Source: Anaerolineaceae bacterium (GTDB taxonomy: Bacteria; Chloroflexota; Anaerolineae; Anaerolineales; Anaerolineaceae). Taken from it: DNA of 64,000 bases. Below the pieces are notes generated by a model that saw only the letters and a list, made by a program, of their open reading frames with translations, did not search any database and was not told the DNA's origin. Positions within the stretch are counted from its first letter, which is position 1. The number at the start of each line of letters is the position of its first letter. The stretch spans positions 372,001 to 436,000 of the forward strand of contig JAENYZ010000003.1 of the NCBI GenBank assembly GCA_016841525.1, given 5' to 3'. Below are positions 27,836 to 36,480 of this stretch, piece by piece. Made by a program: the position numbers and the translations under genes.

Positions 27836-29044
27836 ATGAAACCAATTGAGATCCGACCCGGCGTTTATTGGGTCGGGGTTAACGACCGCGTAACGGAACG
27901 CTTTGAAGGTCTGTGGCCGATCAGCGAGGAGGGCATTTCTTACAATGCCTACCTGATCCTTGATGAGAAAAAAGCCATCGTTGACCTTTCCAAAGAAATG
28001 CTGAGCGATGACTTTTTAGCCCAACTTTCTGAGCTATTCGATATTGCTGAGCTGGATTACGTCATCATCAACCACATGGAGCCGGATCACACTGGTGCCC
28101 TGACGCACCTGCTGAAGCTCGCCCCGAATGTGACCATCCTTGGGATGCCCAAAGCCGTCCAGATGTTGAGTGATTTCTACGGGATCACGGAAAACGTTGA
28201 GCGCCTTTCAAACGGACAGGAGCTTTCACTGGGGAAGAACACCCTGCGTTTTGTGTACACTCCTTTTGTGCACTGGCCGGAGACCATGATGACCTATATG
28301 GTGGAAGAAGGCATATTGTTCCCCTGTGACGGATTTGGCGGTTACGGTACCCTGGACGGTGCGATATTTGATGATACTTGCAGTGATATCGAATATTTCG
28401 AGTCAGAAGCTTTGCGCTATTTCACCAATATCGTGGCGCCCTTTAGCAAATCGGTACTGAGCGCTATCTCGAAATTTGAAGACACCCCCATCGAAATCGT
28501 GGCACCGTCCCACGGGCTGATCTGGCGAGAGGACCCGGGCAGGATCATTGAACTTTACAGCCGCTGGTCAGGTTATTATAAAAAACCGGCAGAGGTGGGA
28601 ATCACTGCGCTGTTTGGCACGATGTATCGCAACACCGAACACGCGATGAACGCTGTTCTGGAGGGCATTGCATCACAGGGCGTGCCCGTCTACGTTTATG
28701 ACGTACGCAAAATTCACACAAGTTACATATTACCTGCCCTGTGGACTCAGTCGGGTGTTTTAGTCGCAGCACCCACCTACGAGGGCGGCATGTTCCCGGA
28801 CATGATGAACGTGCTGATGATGGCAGACCGCAAACGCGTTGGCAATAAGAAAGCTGCTTATATTGGCTCATATGCCTGGAGCGGCGGTGCCCAAAAAGAT
28901 TTTGAAAGCATGGCAGAAAAAATGGAATGGGACGTGATCAACAGCATCGGTTTTATCGGCGGATCCGGCGAGATGGATCTGGATCGCGCGCGTGAATTGG
29001 GCGTCCAGCTGGCACAAGCGGTGATAAGCGACTCTGGCGCCTGA
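27836..29044 (+). CDS. Flavodiiron protein (O2/NO reductase)
   Basis: A 402-residue type A flavodiiron protein. Diiron ligands are H80, E82, D84 and H85 in NHMEPDHTG, then H146, D165 and H226. The flavodoxin domain (about 255-400) has LFGTMYRNTEHAM and the FMN loop APTYEGGMFP. It reduces oxygen to water, or NO to N2O, using electrons from rubredoxin or a similar donor; no donor gene is adjacent. Cotranscription with aldolase suggests oxygen protection tied to glycolysis. Confidence 0.95.
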   Translation: MKPIEIRPGVYWVGVNDRVTERFEGLWPISEEGISYNAYLILDEKKAIVDLSKEMLSDDFLAQLSELFDIAELDYVIINHMEPDHTGALTHLLKLAPNVTILGMPKAVQMLSDFYGITENVERLSNGQELSLGKNTLRFVYTPFVHWPETMMTYMVEEGILFPCDGFGGYGTLDGAIFDDTCSDIEYFESEALRYFTNIVAPFSKSVLSAISKFEDTPIEIVAPSHGLIWREDPGRIIELYSRWSGYYKKPAEVGITALFGTMYRNTEHAMNAVLEGIASQGVPVYVYDVRKIHTSYILPALWTQSGVLVAAPTYEGGMFPDMMNVLMMADRKRVGNKKAAYIGSYAWSGGAQKDFESMAEKMEWDVINSIGFIGGSGEMDLDRARELGVQLAQAVISDSGA

Positions 29045-29068
29045 TCGGGCTTTAAGGATTAACTACCC

Positions 29069-29096
29069 AGCCCTGGCAAGCGCCAGGGCTGTTTTT
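29069..29096 (+). terminator. Intrinsic terminator after flavodiiron gene
   Basis: AGCCCTGGC (29069-29077) and GCCAGGGCT (29082-29090) form a perfect 9-bp stem with a 4-nt loop, followed by GTTTTT. Confidence 0.9.
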
Positions 29097-29111
29097 ATTC
29101 TGCGAAGTAGA

Positions 29112-29222
29112 ATACCCCGCAGCTTGCTGCGTGGGTTCCATGAATAAGGGAAAACCTGATCCGAAGGGGAAAATTTCGTAATGCCCCGTCCGCTTGCGGC
29201 GGGGATAGAAATTTTCAAGGTT
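29112..29222. repeat. Pair of GC-rich hairpins
   Basis: Two related imperfect hairpins, ATACCCCGCAGCTTGCTGCG near 29112 and CCCCGTCCGCTTGCGGCGGG near 29184, flank an AAAACCT...AATTTCG stretch. They look like a paired REP-type element between the aldolase operon and glnS. Confidence 0.5.
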
Positions 29223-29315
29223 TTGCTTCTTTATTGGGCGCTGATACGGAATAGAATATAATACGTATCAGAGCTGATAATTTATAAAAACAATGACGAC
29301 ATTTGGAGAAAGCTA

Positions 29316-31010
29316 ATGAGTGAAGAAACCAGTGCAACCCGCTCGAATTTTATTACGGATATTATTGATGAACATTTTGAGAATGGGCGCTTTGACCATG
29401 TGCACACCCGTTTTCCCCCGGAACCCAACGGCTACCTGCACATTGGGCACGCCAAGTCGATCTGCCTGAATTTTGGCGTCGCACAAGCTTACGGCGGGCT
29501 GACCAACCTGCGCTTCGATGATACCAACCCCACCAAGGAAGAGGTGGAGTACGTGGAATCGATCCAGGAGGATATCCGCTGGCTGGGCTTTGATTGGGAT
29601 GACCGACTGTATTTTGCCTCGGATTATTTTGACGCGCTCTATGATTACGCAATCGAATTGATCAAAAAAGGCAAAGCTTACGTATGCGACCTCTCAGCCG
29701 AAGAACTGCGTGAATACCGCGGCACACTGACGGAACCCGGAAAGAACAGCCCCTATCGTGATCGCTCGGTGGAGGAAAACCTTGACCTGTTTGCCAGGAT
29801 GAAAGCGGGTGAATTCCCGGACGGGTCCAAAACCCTGCGGGCGAAGATTGACATGCGCTCCCCCAATATGAACCTGCGTGACCCGGTTTTATTCCGCATA
29901 CTGCACGCCGAGCATCACCGCACCGGCGATGATTGGTGCATCTACCCGATGTATGACTACGCCCATGCCCTCTCCGATTCCCTGGAGCACATCACCCATT
30001 CCATCTGCACCCTGGAATTCGAGGACCACCGTCCGCTGTATGATTGGGTGCTGGACGAGCTGGACGTGTGGCATTCACAGCAGATCGAGTTTGCCCGCCT
30101 GAACCTGACCTACACCGTGATGAGCAAGCGCAAACTGCTGCAGTTGGTGAAGGAAGGCTATGTCAGCGGTTGGAACGACCCGCGCATGCCCACCATTTCT
30201 GGGATGCGCCGGCGCGGTTATACGCCAGAAGCCATCCGCACCTTTGCCGATACGATTGGCGTATCGAAAGCCAACAGCATTGTGGATGTGGAACTGCTGG
30301 AGCACGTCCTGCGGGATGATCTCAATGAGCGCTCGCGGCGGGTGATGGCAGTGCTGGAACCCCTCAAGGTGATCATCGACAATTATCCCGAAGACCAGGA
30401 AGAAACATTCGATGTGCCATACATCCCCTGGGACCGTGACAACAGCCCCACCCGCGAAGTGCCCTTCAGCCGGGAGATTTACATTGAGCGTTCTGACTTT
30501 ATGGAAGACCCGCCCAAAAAGTTCTACCGCCTGGCACCGGGCGTCGAAGTGCGCCTGATGAATGCCTATTACATCACCTGCACCGATGTGGTCAAGGATG
30601 ATGCGGGCAATGTGGTTGAACTGCACTGCAGCTACGACCCGGAGTCTAAGGGCGGGATGTCCCCCGATGGGCGCAAGGTGCGCGGCACCATCCATTGGGT
30701 TTCGGCACGCCATGCGATCGATGCCGAGCTGCGCCTGTATGATTATTTGTTCAGTAAGGCGGATCCCTACGATGTGCCGGAGGGCGGGAGCTTCACGGAC
30801 AACCTCAACCCGGAGTCCTTGCAGGTACTGAAGGATGCCAAGCTGGAACCCAGCCTGGCGGATGCAGGGGCCTGTGAACCCTTCCAATTCATGCGCCAGG
30901 GTTATTTCTGCGCTGATTTTGAGGACTCGGAACCCGGTGCGCTGGTCTTCAACCGGACGATTTCACTGGTGGACAGCTGGGCAAAACTGCAGAAGGAACG
31001 CAAGAGCTAG
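29316..31010 (+). CDS. glnS: Glutaminyl-tRNA synthetase
   Basis: A 564-residue class I synthetase. [10 protein letters not shown] (HIGH at 42-45) and [11 protein letters not shown] are the signature motifs; [22 protein letters not shown] is characteristic of GlnRS rather than GluRS. It charges tRNA-Gln directly, so this lineage does not depend wholly on GatCAB. GGAGAAAG precedes the ATG. It converges with ldh across a REP-like palindrome. Confidence 0.96.
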   Translation: MSEETSATRSNFITDIIDEHFENGRFDHVHTRFPPEPNGYLHIGHAKSICLNFGVAQAYGGLTNLRFDDTNPTKEEVEYVESIQEDIRWLGFDWDDRLYFASDYFDALYDYAIELIKKGKAYVCDLSAEELREYRGTLTEPGKNSPYRDRSVEENLDLFARMKAGEFPDGSKTLRAKIDMRSPNMNLRDPVLFRILHAEHHRTGDDWCIYPMYDYAHALSDSLEHITHSICTLEFEDHRPLYDWVLDELDVWHSQQIEFARLNLTYTVMSKRKLLQLVKEGYVSGWNDPRMPTISGMRRRGYTPEAIRTFADTIGVSKANSIVDVELLEHVLRDDLNERSRRVMAVLEPLKVIIDNYPEDQEETFDVPYIPWDRDNSPTREVPFSREIYIERSDFMEDPPKKFYRLAPGVEVRLMNAYYITCTDVVKDDAGNVVELHCSYDPESKGGMSPDGRKVRGTIHWVSARHAIDAELRLYDYLFSKADPYDVPEGGSFTDNLNPESLQVLKDAKLEPSLADAGACEPFQFMRQGYFCADFEDSEPGALVFNRTISLVDSWAKLQKERKS

Positions 31011-31040
31011 ATAGATAATTTTTTACATATCAAATAATCC

Positions 31041-31092
31041 GTAGGGGCTCAGCACGAAGCATCGAGGAATCGAAGCCGAGCTGAGCCCCTAC
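31041..31092. repeat. REP-like palindrome between glnS and ldh
   Basis: GTAGGGGCTCAGC (31041-31053) and GCTGAGCCCCTAC (31080-31092) are perfect inverted 13-mers around a 26-nt centre containing CGAGG and CGAAG. Its position between convergent genes would let it act as a two-way terminator. Confidence 0.85.
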
Positions 31093-31121
31093 GATTTAAA
31101 TTCTGATCGAATCAGGAGTCC

Positions 31122-32087
31122 TTAAATTCCCAGGCTGTCGTTGGCGCTTTTAAGGATGGATGCTGATTTATTGAGCGATGCCATTTCTCCTTCTGTTAAC
31201 TCACCTGCGATGACCATTTCAATGCCGTGTGCGGAAACGATGCAGGGGATGCTCAGGCAGACATCATGCAGTCCGTACTCGCCATCCAGAAGGGTTGAGA
31301 TTGTCAGGACGCTGTGCTCATCACGGAGGATGGCGCGCGTAATGCGTGTCAGGGCGAGTCCAATTGCCCAGTTGGTGGCACCTTTATAGTCGATGATGTG
31401 ATAGGCAGAATCGCGAACAGCCTGCTCGATGCGGTCCTTCTCTGCCTGCCATTCGGAGCACATACCGCAGACCGGGCAGTACTGGTCGAATGACATCCCG
31501 GCGATGTGGGTCATGGACCAGGCGGCGAACTCTGAGTCGCCATGCTCGCCGAGAATGTAGGCATGGACGTTGTGGCTGCTGATACCGCAGTGGTCGCTGA
31601 GGAGGTAGCGAAAGCGGGAGCTGTCGAGCACGGTGCCGGAGCCGATGATGTGTTTCTCACTGCCTTTTCCCGCGTACTTGATGGCGGCATAGGTCATGAT
31701 ATCAACGGGGTTGGTGGTGACCAGGATGACAGCGGCGGATTTGGCAGCAGCGATGTCCGTCATAATCGAGCGTATGATGGCAGCGTTACGCTGCAGGAGG
31801 TCGAGACGGGTTTCGCCAGGTTTCTGCGCGGTGCCCGCGGTGATGACAATCAGCTGGGCATCCGCGTAATCAGCCGGCGTGCCCACATGGATGGAGAGGG
31901 TTGGTAAGTACGGCATACCGTGGACGAGGTCAAGGACGTGCCCCTGGGCGAGGTCTTCATTCCTGTCAATCAGGGCAATCTCGCTGGCGATGCCGCTCTG
32001 GGCAAGGGCATAACAGTAGGTAGCGCCGACAGCGCCGGCACCCACAACAACAACTTTACGGTTTATTGGGGGAAAGGATTCGTTCAT
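31122..32087 (-). CDS. ldh: L-lactate dehydrogenase
   Basis: A 321-residue NAD enzyme. The nucleotide motif VVVVGAGAVGATYC is at the N-terminus. The substrate loop GTAQKPGETR has glutamine (Q88) at the specificity position, which marks lactate rather than malate dehydrogenase, and R94 follows. ILGEHGDSE holds the catalytic histidine. It reduces pyruvate to lactate, consistent with fermentative growth. A run PVCGMCSEW is an unusual cysteine-rich insertion. Confidence 0.95.
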   Translation of the reverse strand: MNESFPPINRKVVVVGAGAVGATYCYALAQSGIASEIALIDRNEDLAQGHVLDLVHGMPYLPTLSIHVGTPADYADAQLIVITAGTAQKPGETRLDLLQRNAAIIRSIMTDIAAAKSAAVILVTTNPVDIMTYAAIKYAGKGSEKHIIGSGTVLDSSRFRYLLSDHCGISSHNVHAYILGEHGDSEFAAWSMTHIAGMSFDQYCPVCGMCSEWQAEKDRIEQAVRDSAYHIIDYKGATNWAIGLALTRITRAILRDEHSVLTISTLLDGEYGLHDVCLSIPCIVSAHGIEMVIAGELTEGEMASLNKSASILKSANDSLGI

Positions 32088-32572
32088 TTTGTCTCCAATG
32101 ACTGAGCTTGAAAAATGTAAATTGAAAAGAAAAAGGTTGACTGCTTAATTAAAGAATAACCAGGTCTTTTAACATGCTTATTGCTGGCGGGGATGCTGAT
32201 CTTTGGATCTCAATTGGCGACCGGACTGTACTTTTTTATTATAATGGAAACTGCAATTTAAAGGTCTGATGCTGCTCTGATTCCGCCCCGGCGCAATGGT
32301 TTATACTCGCATCTCCTCTCTTGTGGAAACATGAGTGAACCTCCAAAATCAGCGCAAGAAGGAATAAAGAAATAATGATGGGTGTAGGCGCGACATAATT
32401 CTTTGGGAAATAAAAATGTGTAGTGCCTCTACAAATAATATAAGTGCATACCTTGAAAATCTTGATTTTAATATCACCGCCTATTTTAATAATCATTAAA
32501 ATAAGTGTTTTCATTAAAACAAAAACATATTAATAAGCTAATTGAACAATTCCCCCACAACCCTCATTATGG
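32088..32572. other. Gene-free stretch between ldh and tRNA-Met
   Basis: About 480 nt with no convincing gene on either strand; base composition turns AT-rich from about 32330 towards the tRNA. Confidence 0.5.
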
Positions 32573-32578
32573 TATAAT
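32573..32578 (+). promoter_or_regulatory. -10 element of tRNA-Met gene
   Basis: A perfect TATAAT ends 19 nt before the mature tRNA. No good -35 sits at the standard distance. Confidence 0.5.
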
Positions 32579-32597
32579 TTCTCACCGCAAAAGGCGC

Positions 32598-32669
32598 GGG
32601 CCCGTAGCTCAGCGGCAGAGCAGGCGGCTCATAACCGCTCGGTCGTAGGTTCGAATCCTACCGGGCCCA
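32598..32669 (+). tRNA. tRNA with CAT anticodon (Met type)
   Basis: A complete 72-nt cloverleaf. Acceptor GGGCCCG pairs with CGGGCCC, anticodon stem GGCGG/CCGCT holds CTCATAA (one mismatch at the base), and T arm GTAGG/CCTAC holds TTCGAAT. CCA is not encoded. Anticodon CAT fits Met; a lysidine-modified Ile form cannot be excluded. Its 3' half is the template for the repeats at 37992, 43414, 44767, 46136 and 47453, so it is an integration hot spot. Confidence 0.93.
32635..32656 (+). repeat. Attachment-site core within tRNA-Met
   Basis: This stretch covers the 3' anticodon stem, variable loop and T arm, beginning CCGCTCGGTCG and ending TTCGAAT. It is repeated without change at 37992-38013. Confidence 0.8.
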
Positions 32670-32834
32670 CCTTTTTCAAGTAAATTACACGTAAAGATCA
32701 TTGATTTTACTCATTATTATTGAAGAAATAACTTCTTCAGGTACTAATTTCAGAAAAAAATTACTAATTTTTGTCCTCAAAAATATCGTATAATAAGTAA
32801 TGTCAATAATTAATAACATAACTCAATTATAAAA

Positions 32835-33662
32835 ATGAAAGAAAATCAAGATAGTTTTCGTTATCCGAAAGATATTATATTGGATAAATCTCCCTTAATT
32901 GAAGCTTGGATGGAATTCAGGTGGAAATTGGAAGAGGGGGATTTACCTCATACATTGATTGATAAGAATTACCCTTTTGCCTTAGGTGTTTTCTATAATA
33001 ATGTCAAAGAAAAATTTTCATATCATGAAAAGCTTCCTGCAAGTGATGCACCTGAAGGTTTTTTACCTCACAAAGTTCAACATCGTTTTAGAGTGGGAAA
33101 AAATAAATGGCCAGTTCTACAACTAGGACCTGGTGTTGCATCTGCCAATTTTGTTAAAGATTACACATGGAATAAATTTCATAGTACGATTCTATACCTT
33201 CGTGAAAATTTATTGGAAGCATATAGAAATGATTTGAAACTTGATGGATTATTTCTGCGATATAGAAATGGATTCCCATTCGATTATGAGTCGAAAGACC
33301 CTTTATCATTTTTACAGGATAACCTTAATATTTCAGTAAATTTGCCAAAACATATCCCTGGTTCAATTTCATCAATTGCTCATCCGATAGAATCTCATAT
33401 GGGATTTGTATTTAAATTAGAACGGCCCGTTGGAATTGGTAGAATCTCGATTAATTCCGGAACTTCAAAATTACCTAATAAGTCAGAACAAAAAATTATT
33501 ATATTAGAATTTGAAGTAAAATCAACGGGTTCCAACGCGTTCAAACTAGGTAAAAATGGTGAGTTAGAAGAATGGCTTAATTCTTCACACTCTGCTATTC
33601 ATGAATGGTTCATGTCGTTTATTGATGGACCTTTATATGAAGAATTTTCAGGAGGACAATAA
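32835..33662 (+). CDS. TIGR04255-like family protein
   Basis: A 275-residue protein, AT-rich. The opening LDKSPLIEAWMEFRW, then HRFRVGKNKWPVLQLGPGVASANF and YTWNKFHSTI follow the pattern of the TIGR04255 family, whose function is unknown. No membrane segment or obvious catalytic motif. Its stop overlaps the next start and the GGAGG there lies within its own last codons, so the three genes to 34559 form one operon. First cargo gene after the tRNA. Confidence 0.65.
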   Translation: MKENQDSFRYPKDIILDKSPLIEAWMEFRWKLEEGDLPHTLIDKNYPFALGVFYNNVKEKFSYHEKLPASDAPEGFLPHKVQHRFRVGKNKWPVLQLGPGVASANFVKDYTWNKFHSTILYLRENLLEAYRNDLKLDGLFLRYRNGFPFDYESKDPLSFLQDNLNISVNLPKHIPGSISSIAHPIESHMGFVFKLERPVGIGRISINSGTSKLPNKSEQKIIILEFEVKSTGSNAFKLGKNGELEEWLNSSHSAIHEWFMSFIDGPLYEEFSGGQ

Positions 33663-34027
33663 TGACGACTGCATATCCAGAAATGACGACTGCATATCCA
33701 GAAATTAAAAATCCTTCTATCGAAAATATTTCCTTAGAATTTTTATTTGAATTAATCAGCGCAACAAAATATTTAGCTAATAGAGTAATCACCAGTTCTA
33801 CAGATACCGTGTCTGATGATTTTGAGAATCAAGAATTAGAGATTCTAAATACTCAGTCAAATAAACAAGATACTTTTTTAAGGGATACTTACATCCTTGA
33901 GGAAAATTTGTTCTTGGATCATAGTGTTCAAGCAATCCCAAAAGATCGATTTAAGATCAAATTAAAATTAAAAAATATTGGCAAAGGAAATATTTCTACC
34001 AACCAAGAACTTCTTATAGACTCATAA
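33662..34027 (+). CDS. Small hypothetical protein of the TIGR04255 cassette
   Basis: A 121-residue acidic, soluble protein that I do not recognise. It begins with a tandem repeat of 21 nt (33662-33682 and 33683-33703) that contains the start codon, giving MTTAYPE twice and two possible starts; the first has the better ribosome site (GGAGGA). The body is helical in the middle and ends with alternating beta-like KIKLKLKNIG. It overlaps the upstream stop by 1 nt. Confidence 0.65.
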   Translation: MTTAYPEMTTAYPEIKNPSIENISLEFLFELISATKYLANRVITSSTDTVSDDFENQELEILNTQSNKQDTFLRDTYILEENLFLDHSVQAIPKDRFKIKLKLKNIGKGNISTNQELLIDS

Positions 34028-34034
34028 TTATTCT

Positions 34035-34559
34035 ATGTCTAATTCTTCCAATTGGTACAAATTAGTTCCAAGTGAAACCGAACTAGTCCAAGGCGATTTC
34101 TTGGACAATTTTCCAGTGATTAAATATTCGGGTTCGCATGAAGATGGTACTTATGAAGCAGAAGTTATAGAATATGATATGGTCGTCATGACACAGTCCT
34201 GCGATCTAAATAAAATCCGTCTTAAAAATACATATGATAAATTTGTGATTCTATGTCCTAGATCTAGCTATAAATATGTCCGTGATGAATATGATTGGGA
34301 TTATTTGAGAAAGGGGTTTTTAGTACGAGCTCATCTTCTGGATAAATGCGAAATTGAAAATCAACAATTTGATTACCAGGTAGTTGAGCTTGACCAAATT
34401 TTTTCAGTGCCTTATTCTTCTGTAAGAAAAATAGCAGATCAAAATGATCGGGTTAGACTAGTATCACCATATCGTGAACATCTGTCTCAAGCTTTTGCTA
34501 TCCAATTTATGCGGGTTGGATTACCAGCTGACTTACCAAAAGAAAAGCCTGAAGATTAA
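34035..34559 (+). CDS. Hypothetical protein, third gene of the cassette
   Basis: A 174-residue soluble protein, 7 nt after the previous gene. It has a recognisable core, VIEYDMVVMTQSCDLN, which recurs in small uncharacterised proteins of accessory regions, with a following KFVILCPRS strand. No known catalytic motif. Function unknown; cotranscription with the TIGR04255-like gene suggests a shared role. Confidence 0.65.
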   Translation: MSNSSNWYKLVPSETELVQGDFLDNFPVIKYSGSHEDGTYEAEVIEYDMVVMTQSCDLNKIRLKNTYDKFVILCPRSSYKYVRDEYDWDYLRKGFLVRAHLLDKCEIENQQFDYQVVELDQIFSVPYSSVRKIADQNDRVRLVSPYREHLSQAFAIQFMRVGLPADLPKEKPED

Positions 34560-34575
34560 GAACTTTCATATTTCC

Positions 34576-34995
34576 TCAGATGAATAGCACTAGTTTTCCA
34601 TCCGTCGTATAATTTCTTCTAATAAGGGAATGATATTCCTTTTTATTGATTTTATCTTCTTTCGTAATTATGTTGCTTATTTTATTAATCTCTTTTTGAA
34701 GATCTTCTCTTGAAAGAATTCCGTATATTCCGTCTGTAATGGTTATTGATGAATGCATTAAGTTTTGACTAACTGCTTTTAGTGCAGCAATATCTTTTGC
34801 GTTTTTAATGCCATATACCGCAAATCCATGTCTGAATTTATGTGGTGAATGGTAATTTAGATTTACTTTTTTCATCCAATTTATTAAATCTTTTCTAGCC
34901 CTATGATGTCGATTGTTGCTGAAATTGAGATTTTCTTTATCGAATTCTCCAGTTTCCGGAGAGATATTAGCAAACCAGGGATGATATTCACTCAT
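34576..34995 (-). pseudogene. Tyrosine recombinase, C-terminal remnant
   Basis: A 139-residue remnant with only the second half of the catalytic domain. H52 and R55 (SPHKFRHGF), H81 (NLMHSSIT) and Y91 (DGIYG) match the HxxR, H and Y of the tyrosine integrases. The first catalytic arginine, the core-binding and arm domains are gone, and a stop lies just upstream of the ATG. It was probably the integrase of the surrounding island. Confidence 0.8.
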
Positions 34996-35019
34996 ATTTG
35001 TTTCTTACAATAGCATCTT

Positions 35020-35216
35020 CAACTTTTCGCCCTTCGCCCGTCCCTCCATCTGCCTACCCACTCACTCTCCATATCAAGGCTGCCTTGGCTTGCGCCGCTT
35101 CGCTCAGCAGCCTTGACAATGAGCCTCCGTGAGCGTGAAAAGAGCGGCTGCGGACGGACGACAAAGGCTAATGAAAGAAGCGGAAAAAGTCTCCTCTTGC
35201 GTATAACTCTATACGC
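35020..35216. repeat. GC-rich insert with nested inverted repeats
   Basis: A 200-nt block much richer in GC than its surroundings, starting right behind the integrase remnant. TCAAGGCTGC (35074-35083) and GCAGCCTTGA (35107-35116) form one dyad, GCGTATA (35199-35205) and TATACGC (35210-35216) another. No gene in it is convincing. A recombination site is possible. Confidence 0.5.
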
Positions 35217-35250
35217 ATTTATTATTAGCATAGTAAAGAACAATTAGAAG

Positions 35251-35295
35251 ACCGGTAATACCGGCAACACCGGCAATACCGGCAATACCGGTAAT
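35251..35295. repeat. Five tandem 9-bp repeats
   Basis: Five head-to-tail units of ACCGGYAAY at 35251, 35260, 35269, 35278 and 35287. The two outer units read ACCGGTAAT, the inner ones ACCGGCAAC/T. The array ends 36 nt before the XRE gene and may bind its product. Confidence 0.8.
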
Positions 35296-35331
35296 TCCAT
35301 ACTAAAATATGTATAATGTCAAGGATTAAAA

Positions 35332-35805
35332 ATGAGCAATATTTTCAACATTGTTGAAAATGTGTATCGGCATGAAGAATTTCTAAAGAAATTAATGCAA
35401 AATGAATTGACCATTCCCAACGAGTTCACTATTGAAATGGGAAAGTTAATCAGAGCTGCTCGAGAAGAAGAGGGATTAAGTCAAACGGAATTGGCAGAGA
35501 AATTATCAAAACGCCAGGCGACTATTTCAGATTTTGAAAATGGGAAAATTGAAATTGGAATACTTACCCTTGTTCAACTTGCGATTGTGTTTGGAAAACC
35601 AATCTCATATTTTATTCCTGAGATGACATTCCTGGTCAGCATCAGCGACATTCACAATAAATGGGAAGAAGAGGCATTAGCTTTATTTAGAAGCATGGAA
35701 TATGAGGGAGATCCCCATTTAGCATTAAGATTGTTAAAAACGCTTAATGAATATTTCGATGAGACGCGAGATCAGGAATGGGGAATTCCTGAGGAAGAGA
35801 ATTAA
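35332..35805 (+). CDS. XRE family transcriptional regulator
   Basis: A 157-residue protein with a helix-turn-helix at about 36-90: IRAAREEEGLSQTELAEKLSK followed by QATISDFENGK. The tail (about 100-157) is helical and acidic, with no known sensor domain. It heads the set of four genes up to the GIY-YIG gene and may control it, possibly through the 9-bp repeats just upstream. Confidence 0.88.
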   Translation: MSNIFNIVENVYRHEEFLKKLMQNELTIPNEFTIEMGKLIRAAREEEGLSQTELAEKLSKRQATISDFENGKIEIGILTLVQLAIVFGKPISYFIPEMTFLVSISDIHNKWEEEALALFRSMEYEGDPHLALRLLKTLNEYFDETRDQEWGIPEEEN

Positions 35806-35841
35806 GTTTATTTTCATAACACTTGTAAAGGGAGGTCTATT

Positions 35842-36387
35842 TTGGATCGGAATTTGGTAATTGGTGCAACAATAAGTATAGTATCCTCAACAGTGGGTGC
35901 ATTGATCGCTTATTTGTTTAATAACTTAAACATGAATAAAAAACGAAAATGGGAAATGGAGGATAAGAAAAGAGATATCAGAAAAGAAATATTATTGAGT
36001 AGACTTGAACAATTTGAAAAATTAGTAATTGATTTGGGCAGAAAAATTTCTATTTATGAGAGCTTAATCCACAAGTCTGTTACTTACGAAATGATTGCAG
36101 AAGAACAAATAGATAATAAATTTTCAGAATGGAATGAAAATAGATATCTATTGTCTTATCTAAATTATTTCGGTGACAGTGAACTTTTGGATAATTATTT
36201 TGAATTAATGAAAGAATTTGGTGTGTTACGCGATTTATTTTATGAGTTTGTAAATAAATTGAAGTCTGGGGAGGAAGTTGACTATGATTCATACGAAAAA
36301 AGAAAACCTGGTTCCAAATTTGTAAACCTTTATGCTGATGTCCTAAAAAGAATTGACTACTTGAAAGAACAATATCTTACAAGATAG
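35842..36387 (+). CDS. Membrane-anchored coiled-coil protein
   Basis: A 181-residue protein. One N-terminal membrane helix (about 5-28) is followed by a charged helical region (NKKRKWEMEDKKRDIRK) and further helices. The TTG start is supported by GGGAGG 8 nt upstream. I do not recognise the family. Position between an XRE gene and a modification-sensing nuclease suggests a place in the same defence-like set. Confidence 0.65.
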   Translation: MDRNLVIGATISIVSSTVGALIAYLFNNLNMNKKRKWEMEDKKRDIRKEILLSRLEQFEKLVIDLGRKISIYESLIHKSVTYEMIAEEQIDNKFSEWNENRYLLSYLNYFGDSELLDNYFELMKEFGVLRDLFYEFVNKLKSGEEVDYDSYEKRKPGSKFVNLYADVLKRIDYLKEQYLTR

Positions 36388-36480
36388 GGTTGGGAATAAT
36401 TATCCTAACTAAATTAACTGTTTAATCCGCTTGGTTTCGATATAATATATTCGTAAAATCAACAATATTGGAGGGAAAAT

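Noticed and set aside
35019-35243. 74-codon frame over the GC-rich inverted repeats
   Set aside because: Composition follows the repeat block, no domain, no ribosome site.
35251-35295. Possible CRISPR remnant
   Set aside because: Units are 9 bp, head to tail with no spacers, and no cas genes are present.
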